The position numbers and the translations under genes are program-made. DNA of 64,000 bases. Origin: a virus. This document shows positions 31,621-41,200 of the stretch, in pieces; positions within the stretch are counted from its first letter, which is position 1; each line of letters opens with the position of its first letter. The notes beneath the pieces were generated by a model. The model saw nothing but the letters and a program-made list of their open reading frames with translations, was not told the DNA's origin and did no database searches. The stretch spans positions 1 to 64,000 of IMG/VR virus record IMGVR_UViG_3300029309_000018; one strand, given 5' to 3'.

Positions 31621-31916
31621 CTGAGTATCCACCATCTGGGGTCTTGTTTGCCAATAAGAAAAAAACAAAACAGAACTCGCCTGATTACACAGGCAATCTG
31701 GAACTGTCTGACGAGGTTGTAAATGATCTGGTCAGTCAAATGGAAAGGGGCGTGGAAAAGCCTAAAATAAATTTGGCCGGATGGAAGAAAGTCGCCAAGA
31801 AGACCGGCGATACATTCCTGTCTCTTCGTGGTTCGGCGTTTGAAGAGAGGGGTCGTCAGTCTGGCGGCTACGCCCCTGCAAAACAGGAACCTCTTGACGA
31901 TGACATTCCGTTCTAA
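31617..31916 (+). CDS. SSB-like protein with acidic tip
   Basis: A 99-residue protein overlapping the annealing gene by 4 bases. The sequence ends DDDIPF, the C-terminal tip characteristic of bacterial single-strand binding proteins, which binds partner proteins. The core (NSPDYTGNLELSDEVVNDLV, KINLAGWKKVAKKTGDTFLS) looks like a small OB-type fold with K/W residues. Its neighbours are recombination genes, so it probably coats single-stranded DNA and recruits host partners through the tip. Confidence 0.65.
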   Translation: MTEYPPSGVLFANKKKTKQNSPDYTGNLELSDEVVNDLVSQMERGVEKPKINLAGWKKVAKKTGDTFLSLRGSAFEERGRQSGGYAPAKQEPLDDDIPF

Positions 31917-32187
31917 AAGAGTTCGGTCAAGTAAATATCTGCGAACCTTGCGGGGGAGTCCATGCTTGGTTTGTGGGTATGGCGCAGAGGCGCACCATAT
32001 CATGTTTGCGGAACCAAATGCCATGAGCATGAAAGTGGGAGATAACTGGTGTGTTCCTCTGTGCCACTCCTGTCATATGAAATTACATCACTATGGTGAT
32101 GAAAGAACGTGGTGGGATCTACAAGGTATAGACCCTATTAAGTGGGCTAGATCCAACTGGGAGAAATTTAATGAAGAATGCCAGTGA
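31900..32187 (+). CDS. HNH-type nuclease-like protein
   Basis: Start at ATG 31900 (MTFRSKRVRSSKYLRTLRGS), overlapping the SSB-like stop. 95 residues. Motif: CLVCGYGAEAHHIMF, then CVPLCHSCHMKLHHYGDE, giving CxxC, HH, CxxC, H as in treble-clef HNH nucleases of the DUF968/recombination-associated type. It could nick DNA for recombination or packaging. The Cys/His set is complete. Confidence 0.65.
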   Translation: MTFRSKRVRSSKYLRTLRGSPCLVCGYGAEAHHIMFAEPNAMSMKVGDNWCVPLCHSCHMKLHHYGDERTWWDLQGIDPIKWARSNWEKFNEECQ

Positions 32188-32365
32188 CATGACTGTGGAA
32201 GAGTTCGCTCTACACCTGCAACAGATGAAAGATAGGGTTTTGAATTTTCATCTTTACGGTGGTTCTAATGTTGGCAAAAGAACAGATCGTTCTTACGCCA
32301 ATCAACAGAGGGGTAACTTTTTTGGAAACGTGTCGCTTTCATCAAAAGGTAAATATGATGGATAA
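32171..32365 (+). CDS. Hypothetical small protein
   Basis: A 64-residue protein: KNASDMTVEEFALHLQQMKD, a helical first half, then YGGSNVGKRTDRSYANQQRG and a Gly/Ser-rich end. Overlaps the HNH gene by 17 bases and the next gene by about 11. No function recognised. Confidence 0.5.
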   Translation: MKNASDMTVEEFALHLQQMKDRVLNFHLYGGSNVGKRTDRSYANQQRGNFFGNVSLSSKGKYDG

Positions 32366-32789
32366 CGTGAGAGATGCGGCTGTAAATTTTGAGGCCGTTA
32401 AAATATCAATGTCGCAAGACAAGAATGGGATAACACTAAGATTATCCCTGCATCCTAACGAGTGTCCACCTAGTCTGCATACCGACTGGGTTGGCTCACG
32501 TTACATGGTGGCAATGGTCAAGCTGAACGATCAGGACGAGCCAGAGATCCCCGATGAACAAAGAGAAATTAAGAAGATGATTGCAAGCGCAGGAATGCTG
32601 TGCAGGAACGATCATTTTGCACTTTTCCTTGGTGTCGAAGGTGGGGAAGATGAGGTGGCTAATATGTTGAGGCAAAAGCTGGGCATAAAATCTAGGTCTG
32701 AGTTTAACAACAACTCAGAGGCAAGACAAAAATTTACAAACCTGATTGAGGATTTTGAAAAATGGAAAAAGCTAGAAACCCGAATGTAG
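32355..32789 (+). CDS. Hypothetical DNA-metabolism neighbour
   Basis: Start at ATG 32355 (MMDNVRDAAVNFEAVKISMS), with AAAAGGTAAAT upstream; the frame is open to 32259 but the upstream part overlaps another gene. About 144 residues: a beta-rich N-terminal half (ISMSQDKNGITLRLSLHPNE, RYMVAMVKLNDQDEPE) and a helical C-terminal half that includes NMLRQKLGIKSRSEFNNNSE. Family not recognised; its place in a recombination-replication operon suggests a DNA-associated role. Confidence 0.5.
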   Translation: MMDNVRDAAVNFEAVKISMSQDKNGITLRLSLHPNECPPSLHTDWVGSRYMVAMVKLNDQDEPEIPDEQREIKKMIASAGMLCRNDHFALFLGVEGGEDEVANMLRQKLGIKSRSEFNNNSEARQKFTNLIEDFEKWKKLETRM

Positions 32790-33022
32790 CCCCAGAGACA
32801 CTGGACGTAAATCACTTGGCTGAGATGCTTGGCATGTCTAGAACTGCGTTGTTCAAGATACGAAAGAACGACAGCACGTTCCCAGAGCCAGCATTCAAAA
32901 GTCCAAAGCGATGGACAAGATCACAGATTATCCAATGGCTAAACTACAAGGCCAACATAGTTGATGACGCTGAACAGGCTGGTAAAGAAGCCTATGGAAA
33001 TGTCATAATTGAAAATAAATGA
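32762..33022 (+). CDS. AlpA/excisionase-like winged-helix protein
   Basis: An 86-residue protein: LDVNHLAEMLGMSRTALFKI, then RKNDSTFPEPAFKSPKRWTR and SQIIQWLNY. The pattern (helix-turn-helix LAEMLGMSRT, P-x-P, wing, then R-W-x-x-S-x-I-x-x-W) matches AlpA/MerR-like small regulators and excisionases. It overlaps the previous gene by 28 bases. There is no visible integrase, so a transcription-control role is more likely. Confidence 0.65.
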   Translation: MEKARNPNVAPETLDVNHLAEMLGMSRTALFKIRKNDSTFPEPAFKSPKRWTRSQIIQWLNYKANIVDDAEQAGKEAYGNVIIENK

Positions 33023-33069
33023 CATTATTTGTATTTTGATGGTTGACATTGTAAATGGGATGATTAACT

Positions 33070-33276
33070 ATGATAGAGAATTACAGAAGAGTTCAAGTGA
33101 AGTTGAAAGATTTGATAGATGAAATATGGAAGCATCCTGAGATTTGTTTATCAGATACAAATAATTTGGATGAATTTGTAAATAGCGTTCTTGAGGCTGA
33201 AAGCAACTTGAACAAATTGATATCATCTTTGGAAATGAAAGGACAAGAAGATGACTGTAACGAAAAAGACTGGTAA
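33070..33276 (+). CDS. Small helical protein
   Basis: A 68-residue, all-helical, acidic protein (MIENYRRVQVKLKDLIDEIW, SVLEAESNLNKLISSLEMKG). Upstream a TTGACA at 33043 could be part of a promoter that also serves the RAMP-like gene, but its -10 is unclear. It overlaps the RAMP-like gene by 26 bases, so the two are coupled and it may be a partner of that system. Confidence 0.5.
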   Translation: MIENYRRVQVKLKDLIDEIWKHPEICLSDTNNLDEFVNSVLEAESNLNKLISSLEMKGQEDDCNEKDW

Positions 33277-34015
33277 TGAAACCATAGAACTACACGCACT
33301 AAAGCAAGGTCGCATCACATTGCGTATGATTGGTCAAACACCATTGTACTTTAATTCGATGTCTGCCAAGTCAAAGCGTGATCTTTTAATTGGTGGTGGT
33401 AAGAAAACTGCCGCACAAAAAAAAGAAATCAAACACAATCCTGAGCAAGAGTTTCAAGATAGTGTTTACACACAATCCAAAGGAGACACTTTACTTTGTT
33501 TTCCTGCGGCTGGTGTTAAACAGGCGATGGCTACTGCGGCACTGGAGACAGGTGGTATCACCAAGTCTAGTGTACAGCGTCTGATTTTTCTTCCACAAAG
33601 TCACATCAATATTTGGGGCAAGCCCTATTTGAAGATGGATGTTGTTCGCTCTGCTGACATGAACAAAACACCTGATGTACGGACAAGGGCATTTCTGCCT
33701 GAGTGGTGTGCAGAGGTTGAGATACGCTTTGTCACCCCAACACTTGGGGGCATGGGTATTACGTCTTTGTTGCAGAACGCTGGAACCATATGTGGCATAG
33801 GTGACTTTCGCCAAGAAAAAGGCAAAGGTGGCTATGGCACATGGACAGTATGCAGTGCTGAAGAGATGGAAGAGTTCCAAGATATCTGGGATCAAATCAC
33901 AAAAGAAGGTCGTGATATCCAAGAGATCGCTATGCAACAGCCTGTGTGTTTTGATGAAGAAACAGCAGAACTGATGCAGTTGTTGCAAGAAGAAAGGATA
34001 CGCCGTGCGGCGTAA
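33251..34015 (+). CDS. RAMP/Cas7-like RNA-binding protein (putative)
   Basis: A 254-residue protein. Three features recall the RAMP superfamily (Cas5/6/7, Csm3): a strand RITLRMIGQTPLYFNSMSAK near the N-terminus; FPAAGVKQAMATAAL at about residues 84-98, resembling the PGSSLKG-type helix; and a Gly-rich loop GIGDFRQEKGKGGYGTW at about 182-198, like the RAMP glycine loop. No Cas nuclease or CRISPR is nearby. AAAGGACAAGAAG precedes the ATG. It overlaps the helical gene before it and ends 9 bases before a hairpin and the repeat array, so it is the likely array-binding protein. Family by motif resemblance only. Confidence 0.6.
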   Translation: MTVTKKTGNETIELHALKQGRITLRMIGQTPLYFNSMSAKSKRDLLIGGGKKTAAQKKEIKHNPEQEFQDSVYTQSKGDTLLCFPAAGVKQAMATAALETGGITKSSVQRLIFLPQSHINIWGKPYLKMDVVRSADMNKTPDVRTRAFLPEWCAEVEIRFVTPTLGGMGITSLLQNAGTICGIGDFRQEKGKGGYGTWTVCSAEEMEEFQDIWDQITKEGRDIQEIAMQQPVCFDEETAELMQLLQEERIRRAA

Positions 34016-34026
34016 TAAAGTGATGG

Positions 34027-34044
34027 GGGCGGTGAAAGCCGCCC
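34027..34044 (+). promoter_or_regulatory. Hairpin between RAMP-like gene and array
   Basis: GGGCGG-TGAAAG-CCGCCC, 6-bp stem right after the RAMP-like stop. Its left arm contains GGCGGT, the array anchor, and the right arm CCGCC is complementary to every anchor. Could be a terminator of the usual phage type or a leader element of the array. Confidence 0.5.
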
Positions 34045-34057
34045 TCTTCAAACGGTC

Positions 34058-34488
34058 AAGGCGGTTGAGTTCTGTTGAGTTAGGGTTTGCTCAGGAAGTT
34101 CTGGTGTGGCAAGGCGTGTTAGGGCGGTTGAGTTCTGGCGAGTTCTGGCGATTTTTGTTTCGTTCTGGCATGGCGGTTTCGGCGGGGCTGGCTGGGTTTG
34201 GTCAGGTGCGTTACGGTCAGTCATGGCGGTCGGGGTTCGGCATGTTTTGGTGTTGTCCGGTTAGTCGCGGTAAGTTTAGGCGGTCAAGTCGGGGTCTGGC
34301 ACGGTGAGTAGAGATATGGTTTGGTATGGCGGTCACGGTAAGATTATCTCTGTTGAGTCGGGTTATGTTGTGGCGTGGCGGTTTCGGCATGGTCAGGTCT
34401 GGCAGGGTTAGACGAGGTTTGTTGTGGCGGTTCTGTTACGGCAAGTTATGGTCAGGCTGGGTATGTTGCGGTGTGGCGGTCTAGTTAA
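34058..34488 (+). repeat. Regular G/T-rich array: 49-bp units, NNGKY pentamers
   Basis: Nine anchors GGCGGTY begin at 34060, 34123, 34172, 34225, 34279, 34328, 34377, 34426 and 34475: gaps 63, 49, 53, 54, 49, 49, 49, 49. Each standard unit is a 9-base NNGGCGGTY plus eight pentamers of form N-N-G-(G/T)-(C/T). Of about 68 pentamers, nearly all have G at position 3, while positions 1-2 use all four bases and positions 4-5 rarely use A. No unit is an exact copy of another. G-rich on the plus strand, no conserved coding frame. Function unknown; an array of short guide- or ligand-like RNAs or a protein-binding array is the main idea. Confidence 0.85.
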
Positions 34489-34505
34489 TTAAGAAAGGAC
34501 GAAAA

Positions 34506-35000
34506 ATGAGTAGATTTAATAAAGCTACAAAACAAAAGATAATTGATGATTATCTTAATAAGACTGGCAGGAACATCTGTATTCCAGATGAACTTGTTGC
34601 GTGGATGAAAACACAGACTGATCATGAGGCTTATGATATCTTCACTTGGGATGAAGAAGAAGCCGCACATGCTCATCGTGTAGATCAGGCTAGGCGTTTC
34701 ATTAGTGGGCTTCGCATAACCATAAAGACTGAGATCATAGAAAGTGAGGTCAGGGCTATCAAGGTGACTGAGTACCCTGCTTTCATATCTCCTCGCTCTA
34801 CTAGGAAGGAAGGCGGCGGCTATGTGCCTTTCAATCCGGATGATGAGATGTCACAGTCGGAGTTACGCAAACAGGCTGGCATAGCACTGGCAGGATGGCT
34901 CAACAGGTATCGTGGATGTGCTGAGAATATCGGCTTGGACATGGATAATGTTGAAGAAATGGTTAGGGTCTTGCGTGATGACAAAGAAGAAGCCGCCTAA
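34506..35000 (+). CDS. Conserved helical protein beside the array
   Basis: A 164-residue protein: KATKQKIIDDYLNKTGRNIC, then YDIFTWDEEEAAHAHRVDQA and RRFISGLRITIKTEIIESEV, then EYPAFISPRSTRKEGGGYVP and a helical end. I recall the W-D..AA..R..QAR pattern and a PxxISP..R..GGGY motif in phage proteins of unknown function. AAAGGAC lies before the ATG. It follows the array at 20 bases, so it is the probable third component of this locus. Confidence 0.6.
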   Translation: MSRFNKATKQKIIDDYLNKTGRNICIPDELVAWMKTQTDHEAYDIFTWDEEEAAHAHRVDQARRFISGLRITIKTEIIESEVRAIKVTEYPAFISPRSTRKEGGGYVPFNPDDEMSQSELRKQAGIALAGWLNRYRGCAENIGLDMDNVEEMVRVLRDDKEEAA

Positions 35001-35250
35001 AGAACTTGGGTATCATTGCTTCATAAGTCTTGATTGCGTTGATATGCCCTTGGCACACAAGTTTAAAATAATAGAAAACTTAGAAAAGTTAGGGGTCGAT
35101 TTGATCCCTAACTTTCATACACAACAATGCAAAGTATGCTATAAGACCTTCATCTCTAAGCGGTCGGACACTATGTATTGTTCTGATGCCTGTAATACTA
35201 GATATCTGAGAAACAAAAAAGTTACAGGTAACTTTACAAATCTTTCATAA
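34978..35250 (+). CDS. Zinc-finger protein
   Basis: Start at ATG 34978 (MTKKKPPKELGYHCFISLDC); the frame is open further upstream but overlaps the previous gene. About 90 residues. CKVCYKTF and YCSDACNTRYL give four Cys in the FCS/treble-clef arrangement. It overlaps the preceding gene by 23 bases and its end overlaps the giant gene's 3' end. Possibly a DNA-binding regulator; the C-terminus holds palindrome copy 10. Confidence 0.6.
   Translation: MTKKKPPKELGYHCFISLDCVDMPLAHKFKIIENLEKLGVDLIPNFHTQQCKVCYKTFISKRSDTMYCSDACNTRYLRNKKVTGNFTNLS
35218..35235. repeat. Dispersed 18-bp palindrome, copy 10
   Basis: AAAGTTACAGGTAACTTT, at the junction of the zinc-finger gene and the convergent giant gene. 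Confidence 0.7.
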
Positions 35251-38200
35251 GAACATTGCCTCGTTGGACAATAGTTTCTACTTGCTCACTCATTCTCTCA
35301 AGTATCTTTTGTTTCTGCTCTTCTGGTATCCTTGGATTGTCCTTGATCTGAGCCATCTTCCGAAGGAGCCTGTTCCGTCCGTTGTTGATAGATTTTATGG
35401 CTCCTGCGATACGCAGCTCGTCTGCATATTTTTCTCTCGCTCTATCAATTAAGGCTCGGTCACCTCTTTCCAGACCATCCATCAGCACTTCTCTTGCTTG
35501 CAGGACTCTGTCTCTCTTGTCTATGTATGTGCTTAAATCTTCTCTGTTAGACACTGAGTACACAACCTTTCTGGTAAAAGGTATTTTTCTGGTCATGTCA
35601 TCTGAGAAGCCCTCTTCCAAAGCCTTTGGCAGTGTGACAGCGGCAAAGTCACCTGTCATTTGAGTAAATCTTCCTATGCCACCTGTTAGATAGCCCACCC
35701 AGAACTCAATAACATCAGGAGATACATCAAGCGTTCCTTTTTCTATGGTAGATCCATCAAGACTATTCAGCCAGTTCGCTATCCACTTGGCCGAAGGGGA
35801 TGTCGTTGACCAGTACAACTGACTATCAGGTGGCGGTGTAGGATCAAATGGAGATGTCTCTTTATATATTGGCTTATTAGCAAAGTCCTCGTTTTGCACT
35901 AAATCAATAAACGGATCTGCTACTGTGGGCGCTACAAAGTTAGCAAAACTTTCTGTGCCACCCAAAGGATTTAGCGTGTCGATCATTGTCATTATGGCTG
36001 AGTCTGCGGCTTCCGATGGAGAGTATCCACCTCTTACCATTCTGCTGAGTGAGCGCCCGATATTTACTGCCATGTTTAAACCATAAGGCATGGGTATGGT
36101 TATGTGAGATCTGTCTGTAACTCCAATTGGGTCACGAAATATTATATTATGCTCTAGTATGTAATCTGGGACTTTGTCATAAACCAACTGACCATCTTCA
36201 TCCTCTTCTGAAAAAGCAGCATTCACCTGATCTAACACAAGACCAGAAACCATTAGGCCAACCCATATCTTGCGAACCTTAGCAGATCTAGTTGCTGCAC
36301 TAAGCATGGCAAACGTGCCTTGGAGAGAAGCATTGTAGAACAGATACATGGAGTTCATGAGGGTTTTGTATTCACCGCCCTTAGCAAAATCCACTGTCAC
36401 ATTACGAGCGGCAAAGGCGGCTCTTTGCTCTCCTATTCTTGGGGCAAGAGCCTTGAAGGTGGCAACACGGATAGCGTTCTCAGCAACGGTGTTGTAATCC
36501 TCTAGAAACTTCAACATGCTCCCGGTCTTTTTGCCTATGAAACTATTTTTAACAGCGTTCCACTGACCCCTTGCACCCTGTTCCGCGATATCATCAGTCA
36601 GCTTTTTAATATTTGCTATCTGATCACTTAGATCGCTGATCTGATTTGTGGCATTCTGACCACCAGCTCTTTGGAATCTTCTGAAAAGAGCCGCGCCTGT
36701 GAGTTCTGATACAGGAATATTAGGATCGTCTTGGACATTCTCGTCATCCCTAATCACTCTCCTCAAAGAGCCAAAAGCCTCTTTCATGTTTCTTGCAACT
36801 TCTGATGTCAGCCCTTTTATTTCATACTGATTTACGTTGACACCTGCTGTCTGTATGTCTCTGAACAAGTTTGTTATAATAAACTCAGGGTTTAGAGATG
36901 TATTAATGTTGGAAAGATATCTGTTTATCTTACCAAGACCTCTAACAACGGCGTTTGATGTCTGTGTCGAGACACCCGTGCTACCCTTCAAAGCATTTGC
37001 CAGTCTTCGATCCCTAACCTCTATGTAAACATGCTTGCCGTTCTCTTTTACGGCAACGATGTTTGGATCGTTCATAGCATTTCTGTCAACTATCGTCCTG
37101 ACAGAACCCTTCACAAGACCTCTTGTAAGAGGGATGCTATCCAACTCTTGTGCAAACTGACTGGTTATTTGCTTGTCTGCTCGCAGTAATTTCAAAAATG
37201 ACAAACCAACTTTATTACGCTCTGATCTTATGACTGCGTTTTGATTTTGCAGGAAGGTAGCGGCTAATATGTTTGTTGCATATTCCTGCCTGCCAAGAGC
37301 CTTTCTGTCTTCCCTGCCCCTTACTGAATATCCTTTGTTAGTGACTGCTCCTGTGTAGTATCCGTCTTCAGACGCTTCGCCATCTGAATCGAATATGCCC
37401 CTGAGAGGTACATAGTTATCGTACTGAGGAGGTTGTTTAACCTCACCACTTTCAAGAGTGATAGGCTCGTTGCTGTTAAAATCAGGTGTCAGACCAGATG
37501 CAACTCTTATAGCGTTCGTATCATCGACTACCTCACGCACACTCTCCCTTATGTTAGAGAGCAGATCCCTGTTGCTTGGATCTAGCGAATCTACCCACGA
37601 CAGGATGTAGTCTGCTTCGGCATCTGTCATGCCTGATCCGTTGTCTAGGTCATTGTTAATGGAGCTTATGTATGCGTTTCTTTCTTTGGCATGTAATGCG
37701 TATAAGAAAGCATCCACCACTGCCATTCTCTTGCTTCCAGTCTCTTTCAATGACTGGGCGGCATAGCTACCCTTGTCAAACTCGTTGCTGAAGCTACGCC
37801 CCTCCAATCTTGCAAAGTCATCATCAGAAACATTTATGTTGCTTACGAGTCTGGCTATAGGCTCGTACATGTCTTTCTGCTTTGAGTTTATTATATCCCC
37901 TGTCTTGCCGTGGAATAATGTCTCTTGAAGATATGTATCCATGCCATCTGCGATGGTCATGCCCTGTTCTTTTAACTTGTCTATCATGATGCCTACAGGC
38001 AGAAAGGCATCTTGGAATTTTGTTATAAATCCCTGAGATATGTCTCTTGCTTTTTGTTCGCTGACCAAGCCACGCAGACCAACAATCTTTGCTATCGTGT
38101 TATATGCAGAAGAGTAGCTTATGTGATTGTTGCTTTCGTTTGCTACAAAACTCGTAGACCCTGTGTCTATCGGTGCGTAAGCTGACCTAGAGAATGATCT

Positions 38201-41200
38201 GCTCAACTTTCTGGCTTTTAAATCTGGATAAGCTGTTCTAACGGAATACACAGGTTGTGGTCTTGTGAATCCAAACTCAGAAAGCACAGCAGGATCTGAA
38301 ACCGTTCCATACTGCAGAGACAGAATTATCTTAGGTGACTTGTGTGTGGGACGAATCCACTCCAGCCTGATGTCTTTGTTGCTTCTGCCCCCATCAGGGA
38401 AAGAAATTACATTCTGACCGTCTTTGTGACCCTGTGAATGCCAAGCAAACATCAACTGTTGTATGGCAGTCTCTACATCTGGAAACTTTGAGTTCTCTGT
38501 TATCTCTTTTTCATGGCCTCTTTCTTGGATGTGATACTTGCCAAATCCAAAAGGTCTACCAGCGGCATCCTCTCCGTGATTACCTGCGAACAACAGCACT
38601 GGCACAGGATTGTTGCCATCTTTGATGACCCCAAACAAAGAGTTGTATCTTTCAAACTTTGGAAACTTCTTCGGTGCCGGTATTGTTGCGAAAGCGTTTG
38701 ATGGAGATGTAGAAAACTTCTTTGTTGAACGCGGCAGCGACTCCAGCATTGACTGTATTTTATCAAGATCCTGAAGCTGTTCTTCGTTTAGATCTCCAAG
38801 AGTAGGCTCATCGTTTTCAAAAAGCTGTATGACCTCAGCTCTGCTGGTGTCTAACTGTCTGTTTACTGAGTTAGGATTAAGAGCCGCTCCATTTTGTGCA
38901 TCAACAGCGTCATCATAATCTAGGAAACGCTCGCCCTCATTGTCTCCATTCTTGTATGTAAACCTTCTTTTCGGGTTGTAATACATGAAGACGACATCAG
39001 GCTCCCCGTTATTGAATGCAGAATACTTTTCTTTATCCCATCCCTCTGGGGCAAACTCGTCATTCCACGATGTTCTTGACCTGATTGTAAAACCATTAGC
39101 GCTGTAGGCACCGGGGAGGAAAGTATCAAATGCATCTAGTTTGTTGCCACCCTCTTCCACAGCCAATCTAATTGCAGAATAGTTAAATCCTGAATGAACT
39201 GGCTTCCTAAGAACGTCACTGATAACTGTTCCTTTTCCACGATCCTGACCCTCTACAAATGGTGTTCTGGGAGTGTTAAAAACAGATACTATGTCTTTCA
39301 CCCCTTCTATTTCACCATCTTTTATTGCAAAGCCAGCTCTGCCATCCTCTGTTAAGAACAGCCTCATGTCAGCATATCCAGTGTCATCCTGATTGGTTTC
39401 TGTAGGATAAACATAAACAGACGCTCCAAGCGGGCCTTGAGCAGTTTTTGCCGCATCTATTGCTTCAGAAAACTGTTGAGCAGATCTTATCGTTTGAGCT
39501 AACTCGTATATCACAGGGACTTTTATTCCCTGTTCGTTATATAATCTTTTTGCAAAGGGTAGTGCTGAATACTCTACAGCTACATCATATCTGCCCACTC
39601 TTCGGCTTGATCTCTGTCTACGCCATACTCGTCCATTATCCCCCGCACCAATCCTGACGGCGATGGTCGCAGCCTTTGCTGGGCTGACGCTGTACTTGAG
39701 GTTTGAGGCGGTATCGACTTCAGCAGACTGTCTGCTAATTCCTCCATCCTCTCGTCCGGCACTTGAGTCAGGGTTGATTCTGTCTCTGTCTGTAGGGGGA
39801 AGTGCTTCTGCAATTTGCTCATCTGTAAATCCTTCTCTTCTGGCGTACTCTATCGCTCCATCAACATAGTCATTATCTGCCCCTGTGCTTTGTGTACCCA
39901 TAGAAGCAAGGAGTCTTTTTTCGTGATACCACATGAGTGCTTGAAAATCGGCATTGTTGATATCTATGCCGGTCTTTTCTTTCAAAAGTTCCCTAGAACT
40001 TTCTGCGGCAAGCCTCATGATATTTCGTTCTGTGCCGTTTCTTGGTGTTGCCTGCTCGAACTTGCCACTTAAATTTTGTGCATGTGTGTCTGCCGCTTGG
40101 AACAAAGGCGTTTTATCTGGTCTCTCATCTGCACGAGCTTTTCCAAATCTATTGAATATCCTTTGGAATTTTGCATTCAAAGCAACGGCAAACTGGTCTA
40201 CATTCTGACCCTCTATTGAGTCAAAACCCTCATCAAGCATTACATCGTCTACAAGGGTTTGCTCAAAATCAGTTAGATCACCCTCAAGAAGATCCTGTAT
40301 TCTTGATCTGTTTTTAGCATTGGTGGCATCTGCGGGTTCTTTGAACGGCTTACCGATGATTCGGTTCCACATACGCATCCACCACATGTCCATAGTGAGA
40401 GCATCGAACTCACCATTTAGATTCATGTAGAAACCGTTGCCTATTTTAGCCCCAAGTATGTGAGCGACTCTGACCTTTGTGTCTTGTAACTCTCCGCTTG
40501 GTATCGTTATGCCAAGCTCTTTTATGAGAGGGTTATTTTTTAACTCTCTTACAGTTGTTTCTTGAGTGAGATAGTTCTGTATTTCTACGTCACTCATTCC
40601 TTTTTTGCTTTTTAGCACGTTATAAAATGCAAATGCCTTACGCATTGCCGCCGCGCCTTTGTCACCGTATCCATCACCCTTGAAGAGACCAGTCTCTTTC
40701 CAGACTTTGTACTCTTCCATAGCACTTACAAAGTTCTGGTTTACAGAGAGTCCATTTGATGTAACAGCCATAGCAAATGTGAATGCTGCCCTAGCTTCCG
40801 GGTCATTTAATATCTGTTGATTGCCGCCCTCAATCTGTCCCATGAACTCAAACATGGTTGCCACTTTATCTTCGTACCAACCGATTGCGTTCTTATCACC
40901 GCGAAGAGCCGCCTCTGCCTCTGCCGCCATGATCATGACTATTTTCTTAAAATCTTTGGGATCTTGAGGATCGAGAGTTATGTTGCCTCGTTCTTCCTGC
41001 AAAAGCCTGAGAGATGTGGCAACTCTTGGCCTTACAACATCACCTCTTTCATTAAAAACCCTAGTGTCGATGAAGTTGCTATTTTCATCAATCCTATGCA
41101 ACACAGATGCTTGCGCCAGCTTTTCACTGATACCCAACTGTGACTTGGCAACATTTGACTTTACCCTTTCAGGAGTTGCCTTGAATGGCTCTATGGAGCT

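Noticed and set aside
33043-33074. Promoter upstream of 33070-33276
   Set aside because: TTGACA is clear, but the -10 choices need 16- or 20-base spacers with poor boxes.
34005-34307. 100-residue plus-strand frame across the first array units
   Set aside because: It begins inside the RAMP-like gene end, has the composition forced by the G/T array and no ribosome site.
34058-34488. CRISPR array
   Set aside because: No exact direct repeats; the conserved anchor is only 7 bases and the spacers are internally periodic.
34058-34488. G-quadruplex or replication-origin iterons
   Set aside because: Few GGG runs, and iterons are near-identical copies; kept only as an alternative.
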